A DNA stretch of 40,069 bases, taken from assembly GCA_024645065.1 (NCBI GenBank), contig JAHEGP010000003.1:1-40069 (forward strand), written 5' to 3'. Numbering within the stretch: position 1 is the stretch's first letter; every line of letters starts with the position of its first letter. The DNA is from Cellvibrionales bacterium. Its GTDB lineage: Bacteria > Pseudomonadota > Gammaproteobacteria > Pseudomonadales > JAHEGP01. A program made the position numbers and the translations under genes. The notes beneath the pieces were generated by a model. It did not search any database. It was given only the letters and a program-made list of their open reading frames with translations, and had not been told where the DNA came from. Shown here one piece after another: positions 8,335 through 17,876 of the stretch.

Positions 8335-9308
8335 TCCCATTCGATGATTTTTACCGGGAACTTGAGACCACCCCCCTCAAAACCGGGATCCCCCGCTTCA
8401 GAGACGCAATAGACCGCCGTTACAGCCATCGAATACACGGCGATCATCACAAATGGCTGAAGGCTTATCGAGAATTGCCGGCGCTGGCCGCCGATACCGT
8501 TGCCCTCGATAGCGATACTGTCTCGGCCTTCCGTCGCCAGGCTTTGCTGCCGGCAGAGCAACGGCAGCTGGAAGGCGCCCTGCAGCAACTGCACCCCTGG
8601 CGTAAAGGCCCCTATCAGTTGTTTGATGTCGTCATCGATACCGAATGGCGCTCGGATTGGAAATGGCGCCGCCTGGCACCTCACATCAGCTCGCTTCAAG
8701 GGCGCATGGTTCTCGATGTCGGTTGCGGCAGCGGCTATCACTGCTGGCGTATGGCCGGGGCCGGGGCTCGTCTGGTGGTGGGAATCGACCCATCGCAGAA
8801 GTTCCTGTTCCAGTTCCAGGCCATAAAAAAGTACCTCGGACGGCAGCCGGTCTTCTATCTGCCGCTGCGAAGCGAAGACTTGCCGCCGGCGCTCGGGCGC
8901 TTCGATACTGTTTTCAGCATGGGTGTGCTGTACCATCGCCGCTCACCGTTCGAGCACCTGGAGGAACTGCGCGGGGCGCTGAGACCAGGCGGTGAATTGG
9001 TACTGGAGACGCTGGTGACCGAGGGCGCCCGACACCAGGTGTTGGTGCCCGGCGAGCGCTATGCGCAGATGCGAAACGTCTGGTTCATACCCAGCGCTGC
9101 AGAACTATTGCACTGGCTTGCTCGCGCCGGCTTCCGCGAACCGCGTCTGGTCGACAGTAACAGGACTACGACCGACGAACAGCGCAGTACACCCTGGATG
9201 CGCTTTCACTCCCTGGAAAACTTTTTGGATCCCGCTGACCCCGGTCGCACCATAGAGGGGTATCCTGCCCCCCATCGGGCGTGTTTTATAGCACGTCGCC
9301 CGCCATGA
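8331..9308 (+). CDS. cmoB: tRNA U34 carboxymethyltransferase CmoB
   Basis: ATG at 8331 overlaps the cmoA stop. HLTPWRKGPYQLF-like segment (LHPWRKGPYQLFDVVIDTEWRSDWKWRRL), DVGCGSGYHCWRMAGAGA, FDTVFSMGVLYHRRSPFEHLEEL and ERYAQMRNVWFIPS. Confidence 0.95.
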   Translation: MIPFDDFYRELETTPLKTGIPRFRDAIDRRYSHRIHGDHHKWLKAYRELPALAADTVALDSDTVSAFRRQALLPAEQRQLEGALQQLHPWRKGPYQLFDVVIDTEWRSDWKWRRLAPHISSLQGRMVLDVGCGSGYHCWRMAGAGARLVVGIDPSQKFLFQFQAIKKYLGRQPVFYLPLRSEDLPPALGRFDTVFSMGVLYHRRSPFEHLEELRGALRPGGELVLETLVTEGARHQVLVPGERYAQMRNVWFIPSAAELLHWLARAGFREPRLVDSNRTTTDEQRSTPWMRFHSLENFLDPADPGRTIEGYPAPHRACFIARRPP

Positions 9309-9438
9309 GTGGCGAGCATTCCACCTCATGCAGCCCTGGTAAACCGACTGATCGCCAGCTACCGGCATTGAACACCCCTGATCCCGGCGCGCAACCGACA
9401 CTCCGGATACGCTTCAATGATACGTCAGGGGTTGCGGT

Positions 9439-10269
9439 TTGAAGCACCACGCCTCACTTTGCCTGATTTCGACGCTCGCCGGTGCTCCCTGTTGCTATGG
9501 CGACGGGCCGCCGCTAATGCCGCTTTGGGAGATAGGCGCCGGCCTGGCCTCGCTGGAACTGCCACAGTATATCGGCTCCGACCAGCGTACCCGCAGCACC
9601 ATTCCGATCCCCTACTTCGTCTATCGTGGCGAGTCTATCAAGATCAGCCGTGAAACCCTTAGCGGAAAAATATTTGAGCGCGCCGACCTGTTGATCGATC
9701 TCAGCGCAGACTTCAGCTTGCCGGTGGATAGCACCGAGAACCGCGCCAGGGAGGGTATGCCTGATATTGATTTCATTGCCGAGGTGGGCCCGGCCCTTCG
9801 CTACACCTTGCTGCGCAATGCTGCCGGACGCAGGACTTTCAGCCTGGAGATTCCACTGCGAATGGCACTGCAGTCTGACCTGCGCTACCTCGATTACGAG
9901 GGTTGGCGGGTAAACCCCCGATTTCGGGTACAGCGATATTCAGGTCCCTGGGCGCTGTCGGCCTGGGCTGGACTCTACTGGAATAGTGAGGGGTACAACG
10001 ATCTGTTCTACGGCGTCAGCGCGGATCAGGCGACCAGCCAACGCCCCGCCTACGCGGCGGATTCAGGCTATGGCGGCTGGGCCCTGTCTGCCAGCCTCTC
10101 CTACCGCCACAATAACTGGTGGGTTGGCGGATTTCTCCGCTGGTACGACATCAACGGCGCCAGTTTCGCCGACAGTCCCCTGACACTGGAAAGTAGTAGC
10201 GCAGGTTTCGGACTGGCGGCGGCCTGGATCTTCAAAAGCTCACCACAGAGCGTGCCGCGCTGGGAGTGA
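9439..10269 (+). CDS. MipA/OmpV family outer membrane protein
   Basis: PLWEIGAGLASLELPQYIGSDQRTRSTIPIPYFVYRGESIKI and the terminal SSAGFGLAAAWIFKSS match the MipA/OmpV pattern. Confidence 0.85.
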   Translation: MKHHASLCLISTLAGAPCCYGDGPPLMPLWEIGAGLASLELPQYIGSDQRTRSTIPIPYFVYRGESIKISRETLSGKIFERADLLIDLSADFSLPVDSTENRAREGMPDIDFIAEVGPALRYTLLRNAAGRRTFSLEIPLRMALQSDLRYLDYEGWRVNPRFRVQRYSGPWALSAWAGLYWNSEGYNDLFYGVSADQATSQRPAYAADSGYGGWALSASLSYRHNNWWVGGFLRWYDINGASFADSPLTLESSSAGFGLAAAWIFKSSPQSVPRWE

Positions 10270-10341
10270 TCACAGCGATGCCATGCCTTGAATGCGACAG
10301 CACACCGTTACCCCTTACCGGGCGTCGGCACTGAACACCCG

Positions 10342-10893
10342 CTAAACGTCGGCCAACGCGTATATCGCGCGACTGTTGCGCAGATAACCCTTGTAATCCA
10401 TACCCATACCGAACAGGTAGCGGTCAGGCAGTGTAAGCCCAACGACGTGCGGACTGTGTCGACCGCTTTTGCGCTCATGGCGCTTGTTAACCAGCACCAC
10501 CGAAAGCACCCGGCAGGCGCCCTGGGCCAGGCAATAATCCACAATGGCACCCAGGGTGATGCCCTCGTCAAAAATATCATCGACAACAATCACCGCCTTA
10601 CCCTGCAGGTCTTCCACCGGAAGAGCCTTCCAGGTCATTTCCGCTCCCCGCAGCCGCTGCTGGTAGCGGCTGGCATGAACATAATCAAGGCTGAGCTTAC
10701 CATTCAGGCGCCGGAGTAATTCTGACGCCACTATCAGGCCGCCATTCATTACGCACAACAGCACCGCCGGCTCCGGCAACCGGGCATTTTCGATCGCGAC
10801 GGCCATTTCATCCAAGGCTGTCGTCACCTGTTGCTCATCGGCAACGCAAATCGCGGAGCGCCGGACCTGATCCAGCTCTTCGACTATCGACAT
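10342..10893 (-). CDS. hpt: Hypoxanthine-guanine phosphoribosyltransferase
   Basis: PRPP-binding motif VIVVDDIFDEGITLGAIVDYC, AVLLCVMNGGLIVASELLRRL and LPDRYLFGMGMDYKGYLRN. Confidence 0.93.
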   Translation of the reverse strand: MSIVEELDQVRRSAICVADEQQVTTALDEMAVAIENARLPEPAVLLCVMNGGLIVASELLRRLNGKLSLDYVHASRYQQRLRGAEMTWKALPVEDLQGKAVIVVDDIFDEGITLGAIVDYCLAQGACRVLSVVLVNKRHERKSGRHSPHVVGLTLPDRYLFGMGMDYKGYLRNSRAIYALADV

Positions 10894-10899
10894 CCCGTT

Positions 10900-11958
10900 T
10901 TATTCCCTGGACTCGTTCTTGTAATCCTCGAACAGCTTCTTGATAGCCTCGAGGCGATTTTTGGTGTACCGGATTCGCATGGCCACGGGAGGACGATGCT
11001 CCCCTTCCAATGAGCTATGTTCCCGGGTGAGCTTTGCCAGCAACTGTTCCAGCATGCGCTTCTCCTTGCGCAGCTCCAAAAGGGCTTCTGCCATTTCCGC
11101 CTTGTCAAAAATTTTTCCCTCGGGAATGATTGATTCCTCTGGCGATTCTGCAACCGGTTGCTCTGCCGGAGGAATAAAGGGTGACGCCTCGTCAATGCGA
11201 CGCTGGTTCATAAAAGCAGGAGAGACGATTTCCATACCCCGGCCATGCAGGGTGTCCAGCATGTGCTTACGCAGGTTTGAGCGCGCGCTCAGCAGTTGCC
11301 TGGGTTCACTCAGAAAACCGGCGATCCGGTAGACCACCGAGTAATCCTGCAGATCGACAATCTGGACGAAGGGCTGTGTCAGATCAGCCTCGACGGCGGC
11401 ACTGATCAGCGCCTCCTCGATGTTTCGGCGCGAGATATCGTAGCCCAACGATACCGTCGCCGAGACGATGGTTCCCGAGGATCGAACGATGGTATAGGGG
11501 TTTGATATCAACGTGAGATTGGGCAAGGTGGTCAGGTCACCATCCTCGGTCTGGATCTCGGTATGCAGCAAGCCACGCTCGGTTACCCGACCAAAATGCT
11601 CTGCCAGACGCAGGAAATCTCCAAGCCGAAAATTTTCAACCGTACGCAGCATGACACCGGCCAGTGCGTTGGCAACAAAAGTCGTCGAGGAAAAAGTGAG
11701 CACTGCAGTCACCACCAGACCCAGCACCGTGATCAGTTGCCCCTGGGTGGCGTCATCCAGGGGCAAAACCAGCAACAACGCAAGCAGCCCCAGGAACAGC
11801 AAACCGATTTTGATGCCCTGGCGCATCAGTCGCAAATCCTTGTCGGTTTGGCGCATTCTCGCTGCCACCAGGTAATTGGTCAGCCCCATACCAACAAACA
11901 TCAGGGCTACAATCAGGAACGGCAGAACGAATGGTTTGATTTGAATTATAAAATCCAC
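10900..11958 (-). CDS. MscS-family mechanosensitive ion channel with charged, coiled-coil-like C-terminal extension
   Basis: Three hydrophobic TM segments, a pore-region-like VLTFSSTTFVANALAGVMLRTVENFRLGDFLRLAEHFGRV, then NLTLISNP. Highly charged C-terminus (EMAEALLELRKEKRMLEQLLAKL). Confidence 0.88.
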   Translation of the reverse strand: MDFIIQIKPFVLPFLIVALMFVGMGLTNYLVAARMRQTDKDLRLMRQGIKIGLLFLGLLALLLVLPLDDATQGQLITVLGLVVTAVLTFSSTTFVANALAGVMLRTVENFRLGDFLRLAEHFGRVTERGLLHTEIQTEDGDLTTLPNLTLISNPYTIVRSSGTIVSATVSLGYDISRRNIEEALISAAVEADLTQPFVQIVDLQDYSVVYRIAGFLSEPRQLLSARSNLRKHMLDTLHGRGMEIVSPAFMNQRRIDEASPFIPPAEQPVAESPEESIIPEGKIFDKAEMAEALLELRKEKRMLEQLLAKLTREHSSLEGEHRPPVAMRIRYTKNRLEAIKKLFEDYKNESRE

Positions 11959-11967
11959 TGTCAGTGC

Positions 11968-13131
11968 CTACCCCTGCTTGCGGCTGTTTTCAACCGTGAC
12001 GCCGGAAAACTCCCTTGGCATCACTTCGTAAAGGTAGTGTCTGGCAGTGGCGACTTCCAGCGCGGTGCGCGCAAAATGCTGCTGCAGAAACTGTGATACC
12101 GCCAGCACCGTCATACGTTGCTGCAGCACCGGATTGATCGCCGTCGATAATTCACCCGAGCAGGGGCGGACAGGTTCTATAGCGCTGATACCATCGGCAG
12201 AGTCACCAAGCAACTGATCCCAGCCCTGTGGCAGGGTTTGCCGTTCCAGCAGGCTCAGTACATAGCGACAGACAAGGGCATCGGGATTGTCAAGCCAGCG
12301 TGTATAGCGGGACAAACCGCTGAAACCGCTATGGGAACCGTTTGCCAGTGTCACCAGGGTAACATCAGGGGCTTTGCTCAGCAGAGGGGCTGCGTTGTCC
12401 TGGTAATCCACCAGCGCATCACCCGGTGTCGCCACTACCAGCAGCGGCACCTGCGACGAGCTGAAGAACCCGGGGCCCAGCATGGACGATGGACCGGCTA
12501 TCGAAATCGCCAATTGCAAGCGCTCATCACGCCAGCGGGGATGGTAAGCCGACAGGGTGCTGGTCAAACCGCCCAGCGAAATGCCCATCGCCGCGATTCG
12601 CCCGGCATCCACTCGTTCAAAAAATGGCGAATCCGGATCCCTGTCCCAGGCGAGCAGAGTATCGAGCAGGAAGCTGATGTCTCCCGGCTGGTTGACGACA
12701 TCCGCCAGGCGAGCCCCACCGGGCGCAAAGAATCGGGTCAATGGATAATCGGCCGCCACCACAAGGTAACCCTGGCGGGCCATATACGCTGCGAGATAAG
12801 CGCCACTGAGCTTATTCGCGGCATAGCCGTGGCTATAGACGAGCAAAGGGTGGCGACCCGGTGCTACCCGGCCATTTTCAACTCTGGGAAACCAAACCCT
12901 GATATCCAACTCGCGATGATCAAGCCCGGGGAAGTCGCCATTGGCGCCGGTAGCCCTGCTGGTGTCAACCAGGTGGTAGTCGATGTCTCCAACCGTGTAA
13001 ATACCGCTTTGCATCAAGCGGCTACTCATGCTTTGGGCTGCCGGCTCCGCCGGCAGCCCGCTATAGCGAAACATGGCAAGCAGTAACCCGGCCAGCAAGC
13101 CGAGCAGCAGCGCTATGCGCCATCCGCTCAT
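11968..13131 (-). CDS. Alpha/beta hydrolase (dienelactone hydrolase / PAF-acetylhydrolase-like)
   Basis: HPLLVYSHGYAANKLSGAYLAAYMARQGYLVVAADYPLT; nucleophile elbow AAMGISLGGLTS; candidate acid and His residues downstream (NGSHSGFSG). Confidence 0.85.
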   Translation of the reverse strand: MSGWRIALLLGLLAGLLLAMFRYSGLPAEPAAQSMSSRLMQSGIYTVGDIDYHLVDTSRATGANGDFPGLDHRELDIRVWFPRVENGRVAPGRHPLLVYSHGYAANKLSGAYLAAYMARQGYLVVAADYPLTRFFAPGGARLADVVNQPGDISFLLDTLLAWDRDPDSPFFERVDAGRIAAMGISLGGLTSTLSAYHPRWRDERLQLAISIAGPSSMLGPGFFSSSQVPLLVVATPGDALVDYQDNAAPLLSKAPDVTLVTLANGSHSGFSGLSRYTRWLDNPDALVCRYVLSLLERQTLPQGWDQLLGDSADGISAIEPVRPCSGELSTAINPVLQQRMTVLAVSQFLQQHFARTALEVATARHYLYEVMPREFSGVTVENSRKQG

Positions 13132-13279
13132 GCGTGTTCTCCCTGATGTCGTTTCTGTTTGCGGCTGGTAAAATTACTTCCGAGGTGGCCTATCAGGCCT
13201 TTTCATCCTGGCAATTCGTCGCAAAACCACCCCCGGGCCGGGTTCCGGTGAATGCAAAACTGCCTCAAACGGAGAGTGT

Positions 13280-14905
13280 ATGCAGCGCTTGTCAAAAAAG
13301 ATAGCCCATGTGTACCTGGCGCTTGGCATCCTTTTTTCCGCTGCCATGGCCTGGCACCTGTATGGCCTGGAGACAGAAAAAATTGATCGACAATTTCGCC
13401 GCGAGATCGATCGGCATAGCGCCGCTATCGAGCAGCTGCTGGTACAGCATTACGAAATCGTGCACGGCCTGACCAACGCGCTAGGCCTGCTGCCGCAACC
13501 TGAGCCAGATTATTTCGCCCGGCTGTGCGCACCGGTAGAACGACGCCACCCCGTCATCAGGTCGCTGGCATGGTACTGGCATGTTGCCGGCTCCGACCGC
13601 AAGGAACTGGAACAACGCTTACGCCATAGCCATTCCAAGTTTGCCATTAAATCATTCGACAGCGCGGTGAATCCCACCAGGCTGGGCAGGGCAAGCGCAT
13701 TGCTTACCCGCTCCCCGGCGCAAAACTACCTGCCGATGATCGCAATTGTACCGCACGGCGATTCACGCTCTGCTTACCTGGGCCTCGACCTGTACAGCCT
13801 GCCTGCAATAGTGCCCGGGCTGGCCAGCGCCGCTGCGAACGACCGGATTTATGTATCAGGAGCCTATCGGCCTGCGGACAGCGATGCACTCAGCTTTGCC
13901 GCCTTTTACCCGGTCTATCGCTCGTTCCCCGGCGACCAGGAGCACGAATTCGTCGGCTTTGTGTCCGTCACTTTCGCCATCGAGTCACTGTTCGAGCAGG
14001 AGATGGAGAAAAACCTGGAGCACTGGGCGTTACGAATCGAAGCGCCCCATAACGTCGATGTCGACCCGGCTGTTTTCACAACCGGCCCAGCCCGCAAGCG
14101 TTTGGCCGAAAAGCACAGGTATCAACGTAAGATCTATGTCGGTGGCGACCGGTACTGGGATATGGAAGTTCGGCCGAGCGCAGCCTACATCGCGCAGCAA
14201 CGCAGCAATACTCCGCTTTGGGCGTTTCTGGGCGGCCTCGTATTCACCGGGGTTATCTATTACCTCTGGCTAAACCAGATATATCGTACCTACAATATCG
14301 AGCTCCTGGTGGCCAAGAGGACCGAGAAGCTGGCGCTGGCCAATAAGCGCCTGCGAGAGCTTTCACAGACCGATGCTCTCACTGGAGTTGCCAATCGGAG
14401 GTTGTTCGAGGAGCGCCTGCAGCAGGAATTCCTGCGCCTGCGACGCAGCAAAAAAACCTTGTCATTGATGATGATCGATGTCGACTATTTTAAATCCTAC
14501 AACGACTATTACGGACACCAGAAAGGCGATGAAACTCTTGAGCGTATTGCAAACTGCATCGCGGCAACGGTCAATCGCCCGGCCGACCTGGTAGCACGTT
14601 ACGGTGGCGAGGAGTTTATCGTGCTGCTGCCTGACACCGATGAAAGTGCGCTGGAGTTAGGTCGTGATATTCTCCGAGCGGTCAGGCAACTGAATATTCC
14701 CCATGCACGCTCCAAAAGCGCTGATCGGGTCACCGTCAGTATCGGCTTTGGTTATGCTCCGGCAAACCAGTTGCAAACCCCCAAGCAACTTGTCCTTGCC
14801 GCTGACCAGGCTATGTACTTCGCCAAAGCCTCGGGACGCAACTGCATCGCCAGCGCAGCGGCGAATACCGATGAGCTGAAACCCACTCTCTTCCCGGAAC
14901 ATTGA
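13280..14905 (+). CDS. Diguanylate cyclase with N-terminal CHASE-like sensor domain and GGDEF domain
   Basis: N-terminal TM, periplasmic sensor region, second TM (LWAFLGGLVFTGVIYYLWL), then GGDEF domain (TDALTGVANRRLFEERLQQEF, MIDVDYFKSYNDYYGHQKGDE, ARYGGEEFIVLL). Confidence 0.93.
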   Translation: MQRLSKKIAHVYLALGILFSAAMAWHLYGLETEKIDRQFRREIDRHSAAIEQLLVQHYEIVHGLTNALGLLPQPEPDYFARLCAPVERRHPVIRSLAWYWHVAGSDRKELEQRLRHSHSKFAIKSFDSAVNPTRLGRASALLTRSPAQNYLPMIAIVPHGDSRSAYLGLDLYSLPAIVPGLASAAANDRIYVSGAYRPADSDALSFAAFYPVYRSFPGDQEHEFVGFVSVTFAIESLFEQEMEKNLEHWALRIEAPHNVDVDPAVFTTGPARKRLAEKHRYQRKIYVGGDRYWDMEVRPSAAYIAQQRSNTPLWAFLGGLVFTGVIYYLWLNQIYRTYNIELLVAKRTEKLALANKRLRELSQTDALTGVANRRLFEERLQQEFLRLRRSKKTLSLMMIDVDYFKSYNDYYGHQKGDETLERIANCIAATVNRPADLVARYGGEEFIVLLPDTDESALELGRDILRAVRQLNIPHARSKSADRVTVSIGFGYAPANQLQTPKQLVLAADQAMYFAKASGRNCIASAAANTDELKPTLFPEH

Positions 14906-14936
14906 CAGTCGCGACCAGCGCAGCGGCGTGGGCAGG

Positions 14937-15881
14937 CTAGATCTCCCCGGGCAAGCGGGCGCAGCTGATAACCAGTCTGCGAAACCATTGGTGCCCCGGA
15001 TTATGATGCAATAACGGACTCCAGATCATTTTCAATTCAAATGGCGGCACGGTGAACGGCGCTTCGCGAATTTGCAGGGATTGATCGCCACCCAGGGTTA
15101 GCGCCAGGCGGGTCGGCAGTGTCGCCACCAGGTCTGGCTGTTGCGCGATCCTGGCAGCCACACCGTAGTGACGTGTAAACACCACGATATGGCGCTCGTG
15201 ACCCAACTCGGCAAGCGCCTCATCAACTCGCCCCAGGCGCATCGACTCCTGGGGGTTGATGCCGACCCCCTGCCCCATGCCGGTCTTGCTGACCCAGATG
15301 TGACGAGCAGCCAGGTAGCTTGCGAGGCTGAAGTCTGAAGACAGCGGGTGTCGCTGGTTGAAGACACAGGAGAAGCTGTCGTGCCAGATGGTATTCTGGT
15401 GAAACGAATTCGGCATATGGTCGAAACGATTGATTGCCATATCGACGCGACCCTGTTCCAGGTCGGCAAAGCTGACATCACTCGGTGTCAGGATATCCAG
15501 AGCCACCCCCGGCGCCACATTCGCCAGATGCTGCAGTAATGCAGGCAAAAGGGTTGCCTCTCCGTAGTCACTGGCCATAATTCTGAACACCCGCTTGCTG
15601 GCCGCGGGATCAAACTCGGCCTGCGGTTGTACGGTTCGCTCTATGATGCCCAGAGCCTCGCGAATGGCGGGCTGCAGCGCCTCGGCACGCTCGGTCGGTT
15701 GCATACCGGCACTGGTTCTAACCAACAGAGGGTCATCGAACAGCTCCCGCAGTCGGCGCAAGCCATTGCTCATCGCCGGCTGGGTAATTCCCAGACGAGC
15801 CGCGGCCCGGCTTACATTACTCTCGGTCAGGAGCACGTCCAGATAGACCAGCAGGTTAAGATCCATGCGGGATATATTCAT
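14937..15881 (-). CDS. LysR family transcriptional regulator
   Basis: MDLNLLVYLDVLLTESNVSRAAARLGITQPAMSNGLRRLRELFDDPLLVRTSAGMQPT is a typical LysR HTH. Confidence 0.95.
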   Translation of the reverse strand: MNISRMDLNLLVYLDVLLTESNVSRAAARLGITQPAMSNGLRRLRELFDDPLLVRTSAGMQPTERAEALQPAIREALGIIERTVQPQAEFDPAASKRVFRIMASDYGEATLLPALLQHLANVAPGVALDILTPSDVSFADLEQGRVDMAINRFDHMPNSFHQNTIWHDSFSCVFNQRHPLSSDFSLASYLAARHIWVSKTGMGQGVGINPQESMRLGRVDEALAELGHERHIVVFTRHYGVAARIAQQPDLVATLPTRLALTLGGDQSLQIREAPFTVPPFELKMIWSPLLHHNPGHQWFRRLVISCARLPGEI

Positions 15882-16100
15882 ACGCTAAATACCCATTGCC
15901 ATTATCATATACCGGAAGAATCTTACTGCATCACCCTCAGGGCGGCAGCAACTTTTATCCGGCGCGAAACCGCTGTGGAGACGTTCGGACGGACTATTGA
16001 CCTGCTCCGGAGCATTCTCGCCGCTAGCCATATTGTGTAAACTCGCCCGCTCATCTGCGCCTGAAGGCGTGGCCAGCGCCTGCACAGGGAAAAGCCCACC

Positions 16101-17822
16101 ATGTCCAGCTCCCATCGACTCGCCCGCACTGTACTGAATGGCTTTCACGCCATGTTTGCGGATTTCCAGAATATCACCCTGGGTGCAAAAGCCCGATTCG
16201 AGCAGCAGGACTGGCACGGCGTCCAGCAAGCCCAGGCTGATCGTTTGGAGGTCTATAAGTCCAAAGTCGACAAGCTGATGCCGATGCTCAACAGCATGGT
16301 CAACAACGAGCTGAATGACTTTGGGCTGTGGAAAGATATCAAGCGCCACTACCAGGTCCTGATCGCGCACCAGAACAATTTTGAAATTGCAGAGACCTTT
16401 TTCAACTCGATATTCTGCAAGGTCTTTGACCACCAGCAGATCACCGATGACTATGCTTTTGTCACTTCCTCACGCCAACGACCCACCGCTAATCTCGACG
16501 ACATGCTGTACAACAGCTACGCGATAAAAGCGGATTTTCGCCAGGTCATCACCACCATATTGCAGGACTACCGCTTTGCCGTGCCCTACCAGAACCTGCG
16601 CCAGGATGTGCGCAATGTCGCCCGGGAGGTGTATCGCGAGATAGTCCCCAAATACCAGGAGTCGCTGGACAATATTATCGTCGATGTCATGGACTCGGTG
16701 TTTTATCGCAACAAGGGTGCTTATCTCGTGGGCAGGATTTGCGTGCCCAACAGCCAGCCGATTCCCTTCGTATTACCCATCCTCCATGCCGGCGACGGTA
16801 CCCTGTATGTCGACACCCTGATTCATGACCCTGACGAGGTCAGTATTATATTTTCCTTCACCCGTGCCTATTTCATGGTGGATGCGCCCACTCCCGCCGC
16901 TATCGTGGCATTTCTCCATAGCCTGATGCCGCACAAGAAAATCTATGAGCTGTATGCCAGTTTCGGCTTTCGCAAGCATTCGAAAACAGAATTCTATCGG
17001 GACTTTGTCAATCACCTGCCAAACTCTGACGACTCATTTGTAGTGGCCCCCGGCATCAAGGGCATGGTCATGACGGTATTCACCCTGCCGTCCTACGACA
17101 TTGTATTCAAGCTGATCAAGGATCGGTTCACGCCGCCCAAGGAGGTCACCGCAGACATCGTCAGGGCCAAATATCGCCTGGTTACCCGCCACGACCGTGT
17201 GGGCCGCATGGCCGATACCCAGGAATTCAGTGGCTTTCGCTTTCCCCTTGACCGCTTCGATCCGCAGCTGTTGCGGGACCTGCAGGAGGAAGCCGGTTCG
17301 CTGCTTGAGATCGGCGAGCGCGAAATCACCATCAAGCACCTCTACACCGAGCGCAGGATGACGCCTCTCAATCTTTACCTGCGCAGCGCCAACGATCAGG
17401 AAATTGCCAATGTCATGGACGAGTACGGCAACGCCATCAAACAGCTGGCAGCAGCCAATATATTCCCCGGTGATATGCTGTTGAAAAATTTTGGCGTGAC
17501 TCGCCATGGCAGGGTGGTGTTCTACGACTACGACGAGATCTGCCACATTACCGAGTGCAATTTTCGCAGGATTCCCGAAGCCAAAACCGAAGAACAGGAG
17601 ATGGCATCGCAGCCCTGGTATGATGTTGGCCCCTTCGACGTTTTCCCGGAGGAGTTTCGCTTGTTTTTTTCCGGCAACCCGAAGGCACGCCGGGCGTTCG
17701 ACTGCCTCCACAGTGATCTCTACGAGGCCGAATTCTGGCAAAGCCTCAAGCGGCAGATCGAGGAGGGTAAGGTCGTGGATGTGTTTCCTTACCGTCGCAA
17801 GCGGCGCTTCGATCAGAACTGA
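16101..17822 (+). CDS. aceK: Bifunctional isocitrate dehydrogenase kinase/phosphatase
   Basis: Full-length AceK: RICVPNSQPIPFVLPILH, HKKIYELYASFGFRKHSKTEFYRDF, PGIKGMVMTVFTLPSYDIVFKLIKDRF, GRVVFYDYDEICHITECNFRRIP. Confidence 0.97.
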   Translation: MSSSHRLARTVLNGFHAMFADFQNITLGAKARFEQQDWHGVQQAQADRLEVYKSKVDKLMPMLNSMVNNELNDFGLWKDIKRHYQVLIAHQNNFEIAETFFNSIFCKVFDHQQITDDYAFVTSSRQRPTANLDDMLYNSYAIKADFRQVITTILQDYRFAVPYQNLRQDVRNVAREVYREIVPKYQESLDNIIVDVMDSVFYRNKGAYLVGRICVPNSQPIPFVLPILHAGDGTLYVDTLIHDPDEVSIIFSFTRAYFMVDAPTPAAIVAFLHSLMPHKKIYELYASFGFRKHSKTEFYRDFVNHLPNSDDSFVVAPGIKGMVMTVFTLPSYDIVFKLIKDRFTPPKEVTADIVRAKYRLVTRHDRVGRMADTQEFSGFRFPLDRFDPQLLRDLQEEAGSLLEIGEREITIKHLYTERRMTPLNLYLRSANDQEIANVMDEYGNAIKQLAAANIFPGDMLLKNFGVTRHGRVVFYDYDEICHITECNFRRIPEAKTEEQEMASQPWYDVGPFDVFPEEFRLFFSGNPKARRAFDCLHSDLYEAEFWQSLKRQIEEGKVVDVFPYRRKRRFDQN

Positions 17823-17876
17823 CAATGGCCCACTGGCGGTAAGCCCGGGCCGGCAAAAACGGGTACACTAGGAGTA

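Noticed and set aside
8283-8936. 217-aa minus-strand ORF
   Set aside because: Antisense to cmoB; shadow frame.
12238-13086. 282-aa plus-strand ORF
   Set aside because: Antisense to the alpha/beta hydrolase; composition not protein-like.
13184-13200. GGCCTATCAGGCCTTTT hairpin resembling a short terminator
   Set aside because: Only a 5-bp stem, and it lies between two divergent start codons, where a terminator makes little sense.
17034-17825. 263-aa minus-strand ORF
   Set aside because: Antisense to aceK; shadow frame.
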